From the NCBI GenBank assembly GCA_964538355.1, contig CAZIFC010000005.1, forward strand, positions 62,001 to 126,000: a DNA stretch of 64,000 bases, read 5' to 3'. The position numbers and the translations under genes were made by a program. The DNA is from Bilophila sp964538355. Lineage in GTDB: Bacteria > Desulfobacterota > Desulfovibrionia > Desulfovibrionales > Desulfovibrionaceae. A model generated the notes under the pieces. It made no database searches, was not told where the DNA came from, and was given only the letters and a program-made list of their open reading frames with translations. Of this stretch, positions 26,394 through 35,863 are shown one piece after another (the first letter of the stretch is position 1; each line of letters begins with the position of its first letter).

Positions 26394-26404
26394 CGTGCTT
26401 TCCC

Positions 26405-26429
26405 GTGGCGTCCGCCGTTCGGACGCCAC
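26405..26429 (+). other. Perfect hairpin after ygfK
   Basis: GTGGCGTCCG (26405-26414) pairs fully with CGGACGCCAC (26420-26429). No U-tract follows. It is the second strong intergenic stem inside the cluster (compare 17353-17380). Confidence 0.55.
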
Positions 26430-26539
26430 ACCCCCATCCGTCCCCTTTCGGCAACACAGGGCAGGTTGCGGTTGCGCATTCATGCCGCTGCGTATAGAAT
26501 TTGGGCGAATATCCTTTTCTCGGCAACAGGAGCTCCAGC

Positions 26540-27415
26540 ATGTACCAATACCAGCGGTTCGTCATTCTTCTCCGCGGCGGCGGGGATATCGCCACGGGCA
26601 TCGCCCTCCGGCTTTTCCGTTCCGGATTCTCGCGGCTGATCATCCTTGAGACGGAACGGCCCATGGCCGTACGCCGTCGAGTGGCCTTCTCCGAAGCCGT
26701 CTATGAAGGCGTCTGCTCCGTGGAAGGCATCCGCGCGGCCCTCGCCTCCCGCCTTGAGGACGTGCTCCCACTCTGGGACGCGGGCTGCATTCCCGTCATG
26801 ATCGATCCGCAGGGCGTACTGGTGCCGCGCATCCGGCCCGACGTCATCATCGAAGCCACCCTCGCCAAGAGGAACATCGGGGTTCATATCACCGACGCCC
26901 CCCTTGTCATCGGCGTCGGCCCCGGCTTCACCGCGGGAAAAGATGTCCACCGCATCGTGGAAACGAACCGCGGGCACAACCTTGGGCGGGTCATCCACTC
27001 GGGAACCGCCGAACCGGATACCGGCATTCCGGGCGATATCGCGGGCATGACCACCGAACGCGTGCTCCGCGCCCCGCAGTCGGGCATTTTCCGCACCTGC
27101 CACGACATCGGGGATCATGTGAAAGCCGGCGATGTCGTGGCCAGAGTTGAAGCCAATGGAGTATCCGCGGAAATCCGCACCGTCATCAGCGGCGTCATCC
27201 GCGGCCTGCTGCGTCCGGGAACGCCCGTTTCCGACAAGGTCAAGGTCGGCGATGTGGACCCCCGGGACAATACCGCCTGCCACCACGTTTCGGACAAGGC
27301 CTTTGCGATCGGAGGCGGCGTGCTGGAAGCCATGCTCGGCCGCTTCAACCATCCCTGCCTCATCCGGGGAGGCATCCTGCACTGCCCACCCGGCGATGCC
27401 TCGCCAGACAGGTAG
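26540..27415 (+). CDS. yqeB: YqeB-type protein of selenium-dependent molybdenum hydroxylase maturation
   Basis: Member of the YqeB/EF2563 family found with Se-dependent molybdenum hydroxylases and linked to their cofactor maturation. The start at ATG 26540 follows CAGGAGCTCC and gives 291 residues, opening RFVILLRGGGDIATGIALRL, a nucleotide-binding-like loop. Later parts read RIRPDVIIEA, LVIGVGPGF and a C-terminal biotinyl-like fold KAGDVVARVEANGV. No yqeC or ygfJ (mocA-like) gene is nearby, so this may be the only maturation gene of its kind here. Confidence 0.9.
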   Translation: MYQYQRFVILLRGGGDIATGIALRLFRSGFSRLIILETERPMAVRRRVAFSEAVYEGVCSVEGIRAALASRLEDVLPLWDAGCIPVMIDPQGVLVPRIRPDVIIEATLAKRNIGVHITDAPLVIGVGPGFTAGKDVHRIVETNRGHNLGRVIHSGTAEPDTGIPGDIAGMTTERVLRAPQSGIFRTCHDIGDHVKAGDVVARVEANGVSAEIRTVISGVIRGLLRPGTPVSDKVKVGDVDPRDNTACHHVSDKAFAIGGGVLEAMLGRFNHPCLIRGGILHCPPGDASPDR

Positions 27416-27486
27416 ACCGCCGCCATTCTCCCGTGCGGGAGTCACGGCCCACCCCTTCCATCAAGAAGATCCTCAGGAGCATTTCC

Positions 27487-29820
27487 ATGGCAATCGGACA
27501 ATCCAAACAGCGGCTGGATGCCGAGGCCAAGGTCACAGGACGGGCCAGGTACACCAGCGATATGGGCATGCCCGGCATGAGGCATGCCGCCTATGTGCAC
27601 AGCAGCATCGCCCACGGCATGGTCCTTTCCGTCGATGCGACCGAAGCTCTGGCCCTGCCCGGCGTTGAAGCCGTCTTCACCGCCGACGATATCCCCGATA
27701 CCCTGTTCGCCACCGCCGGACATCCCTACTCGATGGACCCCTCGCACGGCGACGTCGCCGACCGGCTGCTGCTGACCAGACACGTCCGCTACTACGGGGA
27801 CGAGGTCGCCGTCGTCGTGGCCCGGGATGCGCTGACCGCCCGCAAGGCCGCGCATCTGGTCAAGGTGGAGTACGATCCCCTGCCCGTCATGACCTCGGCG
27901 GAAACCGCGCTGGCTCCCGGCGCGCCCGTGCTCCAGCCCGCCGTCAATCCGAACGGCAACCTGCTCAAGCAGCACTCGCTGGAATTCAACGGCAAGCTTG
28001 CCGACGCCCTTGCTGCGGCTGACGTGATCGTCGAAGGCGAATACCATACCCCGACCATGCAGCACTGCCATCTGGAAAACCAGACGGCCTATGCCTACAT
28101 GGACGACATGCAGCATGTGGTCATCGTCAGCTCCACACAAATCCCGCACATCTGTCGCCGGATCGTGGGGCAGGCTCTCGGCATTCCGTGGTCGTCCGTC
28201 CGGGTCATCAAGCCCTGTATCGGCGGCGGATTCGGCAACAAGCAGGATGTGATCATCGAGCCTGTCGTGGCGTTCCTGACCATGAAGCTCGGCGGGGCTC
28301 CCGTCAGCATGGAGCTGACCCGCGAAGAATCCATGCTCTGTACCCGCGTGCGCCACGCCTTTGACATGACGGCGCAGGCCGCCGTCAGCAAGGACGGCAG
28401 GCTGCTCGGCTACGAACTGAACGTGCTTTCCAACACCGGAGCCTACGCCTCGCACGGGCACTCCATCGCGGCGGCGGGCGGCTCCAAGATCTGCTACGTC
28501 TATCCGCACGCAACCTATCGCTTTTCCGCCAAGACCTATTACAGCAACATTCCCGTTGGCGGTGCCTGCCGCGGCTACGGCTCCCCGCAGACGGCCTATG
28601 CCATCGAATGCCTGATGGACGACGCCGCACACGCGCTCGGCATGGACCCGCTGGACTTTCGCCTGAAAAACACCGGGCGGCACGGCGATCCTTCCCCCGC
28701 GGACGGCAAGCCAATCCTGACCCTCGGCATCAGCGACTGTCTGGAGACGGGACGCGTGCGGTTCCGCTGGGACGAACGCAAGGCCGCCTGCCGGGACTTC
28801 AACAGGGAAGCCGCCCGAACGGGCAGCCCCCTGCGGCGCGGGGTCGGGGTTTCCGCCTTCAGTTACGGAACGGCAACATATCCCGCCAACGTGGAGCCGG
28901 GCAGTGCGCGGCTGCTGCTGAATCAGGACGGCACGGTCAACCTGATGACCGGAGCCACGGAAATCGGACAGGGTGCGGATACCGCCTTTGCCCAGATGGT
29001 TTCGGAAACGCTCGGCATTTCCTACGAAAATATCCGGGTGATTTCCACGCAGGATACGGATATCACCCCGTGGGACACCGGGGCCTATGCCTCCCGCCAG
29101 ACCTACACCTGCGCGCCCGCCGTGCAGCAGGTTTCGGAGACGCTGCGCCGCAAGATCCTTGAATACGCCGCGAGCATGACCGGGCACACCTCCGCCGCCC
29201 TAACCATCAAGCCCACGCCGCAGGGCGACGCCATCGTCTTTGTGCGTGCCCCGGAAAAGGTTCTCCTCACCCTGCACGATCTGGCTCTGGACACCTTTTA
29301 CCACAAGAGCCGCGGCGGGCAGCTCTCCGCTGAGGCCTCCTTCAAGTCGCGGCAAAATCCCCCCTCCTTCGGCGGCTGTTTCGCCGAGGTGGAGGTGGAC
29401 ATCGAGCTGTGCAAGATCCGCATTATCGACATCATGAACGTCCACGACGCCGGGGTAATCATCAACCCCGCGCTGGCGACCGCGCAGGTGCATGGCGGCA
29501 TGGGCATGGGCATCGGCTGGGCCTTGTACGAAGAGCTGCTGGTCGATCCCGCCTCGGGCCGCGTCCACAACAACAACCTGCTGGACTACAAGTTCCCCAC
29601 GGTCTGCGATATCCCCGACCTTCAGTGCGCCTTTGTGGAAACGCAGGAACCTTCCGGTGCGTACGGCAACAAGTCCCTTGGGGAACCGCCGCTCATCAGC
29701 CCGGCCCCCGCGCTCCGAAACGCGGTGCTTGATGCAACCGGAGTCGCCGTGAACGCCATCCCCATGACGCCCAAACGCCTCTACGAATCCTTCGTCAAGG
29801 CAGGATTGATTCAGGACTAG
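27487..29820 (+). CDS. xdhA: Xanthine dehydrogenase molybdenum-binding subunit
   Basis: Catalytic Mo subunit of a three-subunit XDH. The start at ATG 27487 gives 777 residues (E. coli XdhA 752). Motifs: KVTGRARYTSDM at the N terminus, GGGFGNKQDV and ACRGYGSPQT at the molybdopterin, GATEIGQGADT, and the catalytic Glu in GNKSLGEPP near the C terminus. xdhB and xdhC follow. It is a second hydroxylase of the cluster, separate from the fused enzyme at 17656. Confidence 0.95.
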   Translation: MAIGQSKQRLDAEAKVTGRARYTSDMGMPGMRHAAYVHSSIAHGMVLSVDATEALALPGVEAVFTADDIPDTLFATAGHPYSMDPSHGDVADRLLLTRHVRYYGDEVAVVVARDALTARKAAHLVKVEYDPLPVMTSAETALAPGAPVLQPAVNPNGNLLKQHSLEFNGKLADALAAADVIVEGEYHTPTMQHCHLENQTAYAYMDDMQHVVIVSSTQIPHICRRIVGQALGIPWSSVRVIKPCIGGGFGNKQDVIIEPVVAFLTMKLGGAPVSMELTREESMLCTRVRHAFDMTAQAAVSKDGRLLGYELNVLSNTGAYASHGHSIAAAGGSKICYVYPHATYRFSAKTYYSNIPVGGACRGYGSPQTAYAIECLMDDAAHALGMDPLDFRLKNTGRHGDPSPADGKPILTLGISDCLETGRVRFRWDERKAACRDFNREAARTGSPLRRGVGVSAFSYGTATYPANVEPGSARLLLNQDGTVNLMTGATEIGQGADTAFAQMVSETLGISYENIRVISTQDTDITPWDTGAYASRQTYTCAPAVQQVSETLRRKILEYAASMTGHTSAALTIKPTPQGDAIVFVRAPEKVLLTLHDLALDTFYHKSRGGQLSAEASFKSRQNPPSFGGCFAEVEVDIELCKIRIIDIMNVHDAGVIINPALATAQVHGGMGMGIGWALYEELLVDPASGRVHNNNLLDYKFPTVCDIPDLQCAFVETQEPSGAYGNKSLGEPPLISPAPALRNAVLDATGVAVNAIPMTPKRLYESFVKAGLIQD

Positions 29821-29871
29821 GAGCCTCTCCTCGCAGAAACGGCTCCTGCAAAACAAAGCACAGGATCACCC

Positions 29872-30765
29872 ATGTTTGACATACAATCCTACCACAAGGC
29901 GGAATCCGTACAGGACGCCATCCGCCTGCTGGCGGCGGACCCGCAGGCCCGGCTCATCGCGGGGGGCACGGACGTGCTCATCAAACTCCGCGAATTTGAA
30001 GGCTTCCGGCGGCTCGTGGACATTCACGATCTGCCGGAGCTGAACACCATCACCAAAGAGTCCGCCGGAACCATCCGGGTCGGCTCCGGGGCCACCTTTA
30101 CCGAACTGGAAGAATCCCCGATCATCCGCGAATGCCTTCCCGCACTCGGAGAATCCGCCGCCAGCGTTGCCGGGCCACAGATCCGCAACGTCGGGACGCT
30201 GGGCGGAAATCTTTGCAACGGAGCCGTCTCCGCCGATACCTGCGCTCCCGTCCTTGCCCTCAACGGCTGGCTCAACCTGCTTGGGCCGGACGGCGCGCGC
30301 ACCATCCCCGCCCTCGGTTTCCACACCGGGCCGGGCCGGGTTGCGCTCAAGCCCGCCGAAGTGCTGCTCTCCGTGGAGTTCCGCCCTGAAGACTGGACGG
30401 GATGGGGAACCGCCTACCACAAGTACGCCATGCGCGAGGCGATGGACATCGCCACCATCGGCTGCGCCGCCGCCGTAAGGCTGGAAGGAACCACGATTGC
30501 CGGCATCCGGCTGTCCTATTCCGTGTCCGCCCCGATCCCGGTGCGCTGCCCCGCCGCCGAAGCCGCCGCGCTGGGCCGTTCCGCCACTCCCGAAGACCTG
30601 CCCGCCACCCTCGCCGCCATCCGCCACGCCGTGGAAGCGGACGTGAACCCCCGCAGCTCGTGGCGGGCCAACCGCGATTTCCGCATGCACATCATCCGCA
30701 CGCTGGCCGAGCGCGTCATCGCCCGGTGCGTCGTCCGCGCCGTTGAACTTCAGGAGGCATCATGA
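29872..30765 (+). CDS. xdhB: Xanthine dehydrogenase FAD-binding subunit
   Basis: FAD subunit passing electrons from the Fe-S clusters to NAD or another acceptor. The product is 297 residues. FAD motifs are LIAGGTDVLIKL (about 30-41) and QIRNVGTLGGNLCNG (about 103-117). It starts 51 bp after xdhA and overlaps xdhC by ATGA. It could also serve the fused Se-XDH, which lacks FAD; that is inference. Confidence 0.95.
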   Translation: MFDIQSYHKAESVQDAIRLLAADPQARLIAGGTDVLIKLREFEGFRRLVDIHDLPELNTITKESAGTIRVGSGATFTELEESPIIRECLPALGESAASVAGPQIRNVGTLGGNLCNGAVSADTCAPVLALNGWLNLLGPDGARTIPALGFHTGPGRVALKPAEVLLSVEFRPEDWTGWGTAYHKYAMREAMDIATIGCAAAVRLEGTTIAGIRLSYSVSAPIPVRCPAAEAAALGRSATPEDLPATLAAIRHAVEADVNPRSSWRANRDFRMHIIRTLAERVIARCVVRAVELQEAS

Positions 30766-31292
30766 TGCTGAAAACCATCCGCTGCACCGTCAACGGCAAG
30801 CCGCAGGAACTGGATATCGATGTGCGCGCCTCGCTGCTGGAAATCCTGCGGGCCGAGGGCCTGACCAGCTCCAAGCAGGGCTGCGGCGTGGGCGAATGCG
30901 GAGCCTGCACCGTCCTTGTCGATGGCATCCCCGTGGATTCCTGCATCTTCCTCGCTGTCTGGGCCGACGGGAAAACCATCCGTACCGCCGAAGGGGAAGC
31001 CAGAGACAACCTGCTTTCCCGCATTCAGCGCGCCTATGTGGATGCCGGAGCCGTCCAGTGCGGATTCTGCACGCCGGGGCTTGTCATGACCTCCACAGCC
31101 TTTGTGGAAAAGCACAAGGGAACGCCCGTCAGCCGGGAGGAAATCCGCCGGGGGCACGCCGGAAACCTCTGCCGCTGCACGGGATACGACGCCATCATCG
31201 CCGCCGTGGAAAGCTGCCTCAACGACACGCCGCCACAAAACACCTGCGCCTGCCTCCGCAAGCCGGAAGGACCCTGCCCCCACCACGGCTGA
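30762..31292 (+). CDS. xdhC: Xanthine dehydrogenase [2Fe-2S] subunit
   Basis: Iron-sulfur subunit with two [2Fe-2S] clusters. The product is 176 residues. Plant-type cluster: GCGVGECGACTVL; helical cluster: VQCGFCTPG and NLCRCTGYD. A Cys-containing tail (CACLRKPEGPCPHHG) extends past the usual end. It starts within xdhB in an ATGATG, so two adjacent starts are possible. It is the last gene of the cluster. Confidence 0.96.
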   Translation: MMLKTIRCTVNGKPQELDIDVRASLLEILRAEGLTSSKQGCGVGECGACTVLVDGIPVDSCIFLAVWADGKTIRTAEGEARDNLLSRIQRAYVDAGAVQCGFCTPGLVMTSTAFVEKHKGTPVSREEIRRGHAGNLCRCTGYDAIIAAVESCLNDTPPQNTCACLRKPEGPCPHHG

Positions 31293-31301
31293 TCCGCCCC
31301 G

Positions 31302-31347
31302 AAAAAAGCAGGCGGCCCGCACTCCCAACCGGGATATGCGGGCCGCC
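31302..31347 (-). terminator. Terminator for the DUF4136 lipoprotein (also a stem after xdhC)
   Basis: GGCGGCCCGCA (31311-31321) pairs with TGCGGGCCGCC (31337-31347). On the minus strand the stem is followed by TGCTTTTTT, a proper U-tract. Reading plus-ward it offers only a stem to the end of the purine cluster. Confidence 0.85.
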
Positions 31348-31361
31348 TCTACGGGGCAACT

Positions 31362-32024
31362 CTAGTCCCGTATTTCCTTGAGCCTGAGGCCCTCGTCCGA
31401 CCTTTCCAGCTCCAGCCGAATGAAGCCCGGCGTTTCCTTGTTGAAATACCGCCCCGCGACCTGAAGCAGGGTATCAAGCGTCCTGCGGCGATCCGGATCA
31501 TCGGGGACGTAGGCCACCACGGTTCTCCAAAGCTCCTTGCCCGTACTCCGCGAAACGGCGGAAAGGGCAAGCGTGGCCTTGTACACGTCCACCATCCTGT
31601 CTCTGGCCCGGTAGCCGGTGATGCCGCGGGTCCGCCGCGTCGTCGTGTGGATGACCGTCTGCCCGGTCGCCCGGTTGAGATACGGGACACTCTGGCTGGT
31701 GCTCCCGGTCGTTCCGTAAACCGGCTCCTGCACTTCGATCTGTTCCGAGGTCTTCTGAAAGGTGTACAAGACGAAAAGCGCGGCGTCGGCCTGCCAGAAG
31801 TCCTCGGACGTCCTCAGTCCGGCTTCCCGCATCCGGGCCTCAAGTGCCCTTTTGAAAGTTCGAAATTCCAGATCCTTTTCCTGTTCTTTCGTCGGTGCGA
31901 CATAATAAACAGTTCCCGGACGCGAGGTTCCCTCCGTCAGAGCGTCCACAAGCAGCAGCTCGGGCGGACGGGCGGAACAGCCGCAAATCAGTACGGCGGC
32001 AAGCAGGATTCCCCACATTTTCAT
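31362..32024 (-). CDS. DUF4136-like lipoprotein
   Basis: Probable outer-membrane or periplasmic lipoprotein. The start at ATG 32024 gives 220 residues, with signal MKMWGILLAAVLICGC and lipobox Cys at 16. The mature part has FRTFKRALEARMREAGL and DVYKATLALSAV, patterns seen in DUF4136-type proteins where a small soluble domain follows the anchor. It is divergent from ileS. Family assignment is moderate; no function is known. Confidence 0.7.
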   Translation of the reverse strand: MKMWGILLAAVLICGCSARPPELLLVDALTEGTSRPGTVYYVAPTKEQEKDLEFRTFKRALEARMREAGLRTSEDFWQADAALFVLYTFQKTSEQIEVQEPVYGTTGSTSQSVPYLNRATGQTVIHTTTRRTRGITGYRARDRMVDVYKATLALSAVSRSTGKELWRTVVAYVPDDPDRRRTLDTLLQVAGRYFNKETPGFIRLELERSDEGLRLKEIRD

Positions 32025-32160
32025 AGCATCCTCCAGAGCGGCGGAATGCCGCGGGCCTTTCATACGGGTCTATCATCAACCGTTCTTTCTTGACAACCGC
32101 AGAACCTTGAAGCACAATTTTTCGATTACACTCTGGTGCGGTTATAGAAGGAGCCTGTTG

Positions 32161-34986
32161 ATGAGCGATTACAAGAAAACCCTGAATCTTCCCAATACAT
32201 CCTTTCCCATGAAGGCCAACCTCACGCAGCGTGAGCCGGAAACGCTCCGCTGGTGGGAAGAGAACAATATTTACGCAACCATGCTGGAAGCTTCGGGCAG
32301 CCGTGGCTCCTTCCGCCTGCACGACGGCCCCCCCTACGCCAACGGGCATCTGCATCTCGGGCACGCCCTGAACAAGATTCTCAAGGACATCACCCTCAAG
32401 TCCCGCAACATTCAGGGCTACCAGTCCGTCTACGTTCCCGGCTGGGACTGCCACGGCCTGCCCATCGAACTCAAGGTGGAGCAGGAGCTGGGCGAAAAGA
32501 AAAAGGACATGCCCGCCTACGCGGTGCGCCGCCGCTGCCGCCAGTATGCCGACAAGTTCGTCGACATCCAGCGCAAGGAATTCAAGCGTCTCGGCGTGCT
32601 TGGCGACTGGGATCACCCCTACAAGACCATGCAGCCCGAGTATGAAGCCGCCACCGCCACCGAGCTGGCGAACTTCGTGGAAAAGGGCAACGTCATCCGC
32701 AGCAAGAAGCCCATCTACTGGTGCTGTTCCTGCCAGACCGCCCTTGCCGAAGCCGAAGTGGAATACGCCGACCACAAGTCACCTTCCATCTACGTCCGCT
32801 TTCCGCTGACCGACGAAAAAATCACGTCCGTCATTCCGGCTGCCAATCCTTCCCGCGCCTACGTCATCATCTGGACGACGACGCCGTGGACCCTGCCGAG
32901 CAACATGGCGGTTGCCCTGCATCCCGAATTTGAATACTCGCTGGTCGAATACGAGGGCAGCCAGTACCTGCTGGCCTCGGAACTGGTGGAGAGCGTCGCC
33001 AAGGCCTGCGGCTGGAACCTCGACGGCGTGAAGAGCGTCGGCACGGCAACAGGCCAGCAGCTTGAACTGCTCAAGGCCCGCCACCCCTTCTACAACCGCG
33101 AATCTCCGCTGATCCTCGGCGGCCACGTCACGCTGGAAGCCGGTACGGGCTGCGTCCACACCGCTCCCGGCCACGGCCGCGAGGACTATGAAGTCGGCCT
33201 CCAGTACGGGCTCGACATCTATTCCCCGCTCAACGACCGCGGCGAATACCTCGACAGCGTGGAATTTTTCGCGGGCCTACAGGTGCAGCAGGCCAACCCC
33301 GACGTCATCGCCAAGGTCAAGGAAGTCGGCAACCTGATGGGCCAGGCCGACATCACGCACTCCTACCCGCATTGCTGGCGTTGCAAAAAGCCCGTCATCT
33401 TCCGCGCCACCACCCAGTGGTTCGTGAGCATGGAAGCCAACGATCTCCGCAAGAAGGCCCTCAAGGCCATCCGCAACGACGTGCAGTGGATTCCCGGCTG
33501 GGGCGAGGAGCGCATCTACAACATGATCGAACAGCGTCCCGACTGGTGCGTGTCGCGCCAGCGTCTCTGGGGCGTGCCGATTCTGGCCCTGCTCTGCGAA
33601 GACTGCGGCGAGGCATGGAACGATCCCCAGTGGATGCGCGATGTCGCCGCCCGTTTCGCCAAGCACCCCACCGGATGCGACTACTGGTACGAGGCCGACA
33701 TGAAGGACATCGTGCCTGCCGATCTGAAGTGCCCCAAGTGCGGCGGGCAGCATTGGAAGCGCGAAAGCGACATCCTCGACGTGTGGTTCGACTCCGGCAC
33801 GAGCTTTGCCGCCGTGCTCGAAAAACGCCCCGAGCTTGGTTTCCCCGCCGACCTCTACCTTGAAGGCTCCGACCAGCACCGCGGCTGGTTCCATTCTTCC
33901 CTGCTGGCCTCCGTCGGCACGCGCGGCGTTCCGCCCTACAAGGCCGTCCTCACGCACGGGTACGTTGTGGACGGTGACGGGCGCAAGATGTCCAAATCCG
34001 TGGGCAACGTCATCGCCCCCGAAGAGGTCATCAGCAAGCACGGCGCGGAAATCCTCCGCATGTGGGTTTCTTCCGTGGATTACCGCGAAGACGTTCGCAT
34101 TTCTGACGAAATCGTCAACCGCCTCGTGGACGCCTACCGCCGCATCCGCAACACCTGCCGCTACCTTATCGGCAACCTCAATGACGTGACGACGGCCGAT
34201 CTCGTGGCTGTCAACGACATGGACCCGCTGGATCGCTACGCGCTGGATGTGGCGACCCGTGCCCACCTGCGCGTGCAGGATGCCTACCGGGAATACGAAT
34301 TCCACAAGGTTTTCCATACGCTGCACAACCTGTGCTCCACGGATCTGTCCGCGTTCTATCTGGATATCCTCAAGGATCGCCTCTACTCCTACGCGCCCGC
34401 AAGCCGCGAACGCCGTTCCGCCCAGACCGCGCTGTACCACATCCTGCTCATGCTCGTGCAGGACATGGCCCCGGTTCTGAGCTTCACGGCGGAAGAGGTT
34501 TTCCGGCACATTCCCGAGGCCCTGCATCCCGGCGCGAAGAGCGTGTTCGCCTTCCAGCTGATGGATACGGACAGCTTCCTCCTCGACGAGGCCGACCGCA
34601 AGCGTTGGGAAGCCGTGCTTGCCGCACGCACCGAAGTGACCCGCGCCATCGAACCGCTCCGCAAGGCCGGAACGGTGGGCCATGCGCTGGATACCTCCGT
34701 GACGCTGTACGCCTCGCCGGAGCTGCTTGAACTGCTCGGCAGCATCGGAACGGATCTCCGGGCCGTGTGCATCGTGTCCCAGCTGCACCTCGCTCCGCTG
34801 TCCGAAGCTCCCGCCGATCTCGCTCCCGCAGACATCACCGACTGCGGCAAGCTCGCCGTGGGCGTTGCCAAGGCCGCCGGAGAAAAGTGCGAACGCTGCT
34901 GGATCTACAGCGATCAGCTGGGTTCCGATCCCGAACATCCGACGCTGTGCCCCCGCTGTGCGGCAGTCATGAAGGAACTCGCGTAG
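32161..34986 (+). CDS. ileS: Isoleucyl-tRNA synthetase
   Basis: Charges tRNA-Ile. The product is 941 residues, normal length. Class I motifs: HIGH as HLHLGHAL near residue 60 and KMSKS near 608; the C-terminal zinc site has CERCWIY and CPRCAAVM. ATG 32161 follows AGAAGGAGCCTGTTG. The stop TAG shares its last G with the GTG start of lspA, a one-base overlap that couples the two. Confidence 0.98.
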   Translation: MSDYKKTLNLPNTSFPMKANLTQREPETLRWWEENNIYATMLEASGSRGSFRLHDGPPYANGHLHLGHALNKILKDITLKSRNIQGYQSVYVPGWDCHGLPIELKVEQELGEKKKDMPAYAVRRRCRQYADKFVDIQRKEFKRLGVLGDWDHPYKTMQPEYEAATATELANFVEKGNVIRSKKPIYWCCSCQTALAEAEVEYADHKSPSIYVRFPLTDEKITSVIPAANPSRAYVIIWTTTPWTLPSNMAVALHPEFEYSLVEYEGSQYLLASELVESVAKACGWNLDGVKSVGTATGQQLELLKARHPFYNRESPLILGGHVTLEAGTGCVHTAPGHGREDYEVGLQYGLDIYSPLNDRGEYLDSVEFFAGLQVQQANPDVIAKVKEVGNLMGQADITHSYPHCWRCKKPVIFRATTQWFVSMEANDLRKKALKAIRNDVQWIPGWGEERIYNMIEQRPDWCVSRQRLWGVPILALLCEDCGEAWNDPQWMRDVAARFAKHPTGCDYWYEADMKDIVPADLKCPKCGGQHWKRESDILDVWFDSGTSFAAVLEKRPELGFPADLYLEGSDQHRGWFHSSLLASVGTRGVPPYKAVLTHGYVVDGDGRKMSKSVGNVIAPEEVISKHGAEILRMWVSSVDYREDVRISDEIVNRLVDAYRRIRNTCRYLIGNLNDVTTADLVAVNDMDPLDRYALDVATRAHLRVQDAYREYEFHKVFHTLHNLCSTDLSAFYLDILKDRLYSYAPASRERRSAQTALYHILLMLVQDMAPVLSFTAEEVFRHIPEALHPGAKSVFAFQLMDTDSFLLDEADRKRWEAVLAARTEVTRAIEPLRKAGTVGHALDTSVTLYASPELLELLGSIGTDLRAVCIVSQLHLAPLSEAPADLAPADITDCGKLAVGVAKAAGEKCERCWIYSDQLGSDPEHPTLCPRCAAVMKELA

Positions 34987-35489
34987 TGGCTGAGCCGAGC
35001 AAGGATACACGCTACAGGACCGTCATCGGCGTTGCTGCCGGCGCGTTGGTGCTCGACCAGCTTACCAAGATCTGGGTGATGGCCTCACTGCCCTACTACG
35101 GGGCGGTGACGGTCATCCCCGGCTTCTTTGACCTGGTAAACATCCGCAACCGGGGCGCGGCGTTCGGATTCCTCAACAGATCCGACATCGAGTGGCAGTT
35201 CTGGCTCTTCCTCGCGGCGACGCTGATTTCGGCAGGCGTGATTTTCACGCTCACCCGGTCGGCACACCGCGAAGAGAAGCTGCTGTTCTGGGGGCTGGGT
35301 ATGGTGCTTGGGGGAGCCGTCGGCAACCTCATCGACCGTATCCGCTTCCGGGCGGTCGTGGACTTTCTGGATTTCTACGTCGGGGCATGGCACTGGCCCG
35401 CTTTCAATGTGGCGGATATTGCCATCTGCTGCGGGGCGGGGCTGGTTTGCCTCGGCATGTTCCTGAAACCTTCGGGGAAAGCCTCATGA
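34986..35489 (+). CDS. lspA: Prolipoprotein signal peptidase (signal peptidase II)
   Basis: Integral membrane Asp protease that cleaves lipoprotein signal peptides at the lipobox. A GTG start overlapping the ileS stop gives 167 residues. Four hydrophobic segments are visible. Catalytic and conserved motifs are DQLTK, NRGAAFGF, GGAVGNLIDR and FNVADIAI. An ileS-lspA pair is common in bacteria. Confidence 0.97.
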   Translation: MAEPSKDTRYRTVIGVAAGALVLDQLTKIWVMASLPYYGAVTVIPGFFDLVNIRNRGAAFGFLNRSDIEWQFWLFLAATLISAGVIFTLTRSAHREEKLLFWGLGMVLGGAVGNLIDRIRFRAVVDFLDFYVGAWHWPAFNVADIAICCGAGLVCLGMFLKPSGKAS

Positions 35490-35686
35490 GCCTGTTTTCG
35501 CTTGAATGGTGGCAGCTTGCACTGCTGTTTCTTCCCGCGCTCCTGAACCTGTGGGCCATCTGGCATGCCTTCAACCACAACTTTCCGACACCGCTGGAAA
35601 GGATGATCTGGATGATGGCCTGTGTCTTCATCCCCGTCTTCGGCGGGATAGCCTATCTGGCCTTCGGGTGGAGGCGGGCGTCTTGA
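35486..35686 (+). CDS. Small PLDc_N-type membrane protein, 66 residues
   Basis: Two hydrophobic segments (LALLFLPALLNLWAIWHAF and MIWMMACVFIPVFGGIAYLAF) followed by GWRR resemble the PLDc_N membrane domain (PilGail.Yl pattern) found alone or ahead of cardiolipin synthases. The ATG overlaps the lspA stop (ATGA). The function of stand-alone copies is unknown. Confidence 0.75.
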   Translation: MSLFSLEWWQLALLFLPALLNLWAIWHAFNHNFPTPLERMIWMMACVFIPVFGGIAYLAFGWRRAS

Positions 35687-35863
35687 GTTCTCCACGCATT
35701 CGGCGTATCTTGCAAAACTTCACTGCCCGCCGTAATCCGGTTTTCCCGGCGGCAACGGCAGAGTGAAAACAACGGTGCCGATGCAGTCCCTTCTGGGAAT
35801 GTCCGCTCTCCGCGCCATGCCGCTGGCAAGACGCAGGACACGGCCCGAAACAAGGATGATACC

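Noticed and set aside
22989..26483. A 1164-codon frame antisense to ygfK
   Set aside because: GC-rich codon bias leaves the opposite strand open. It has no recognisable domain, and ygfK on the plus strand has full motifs.
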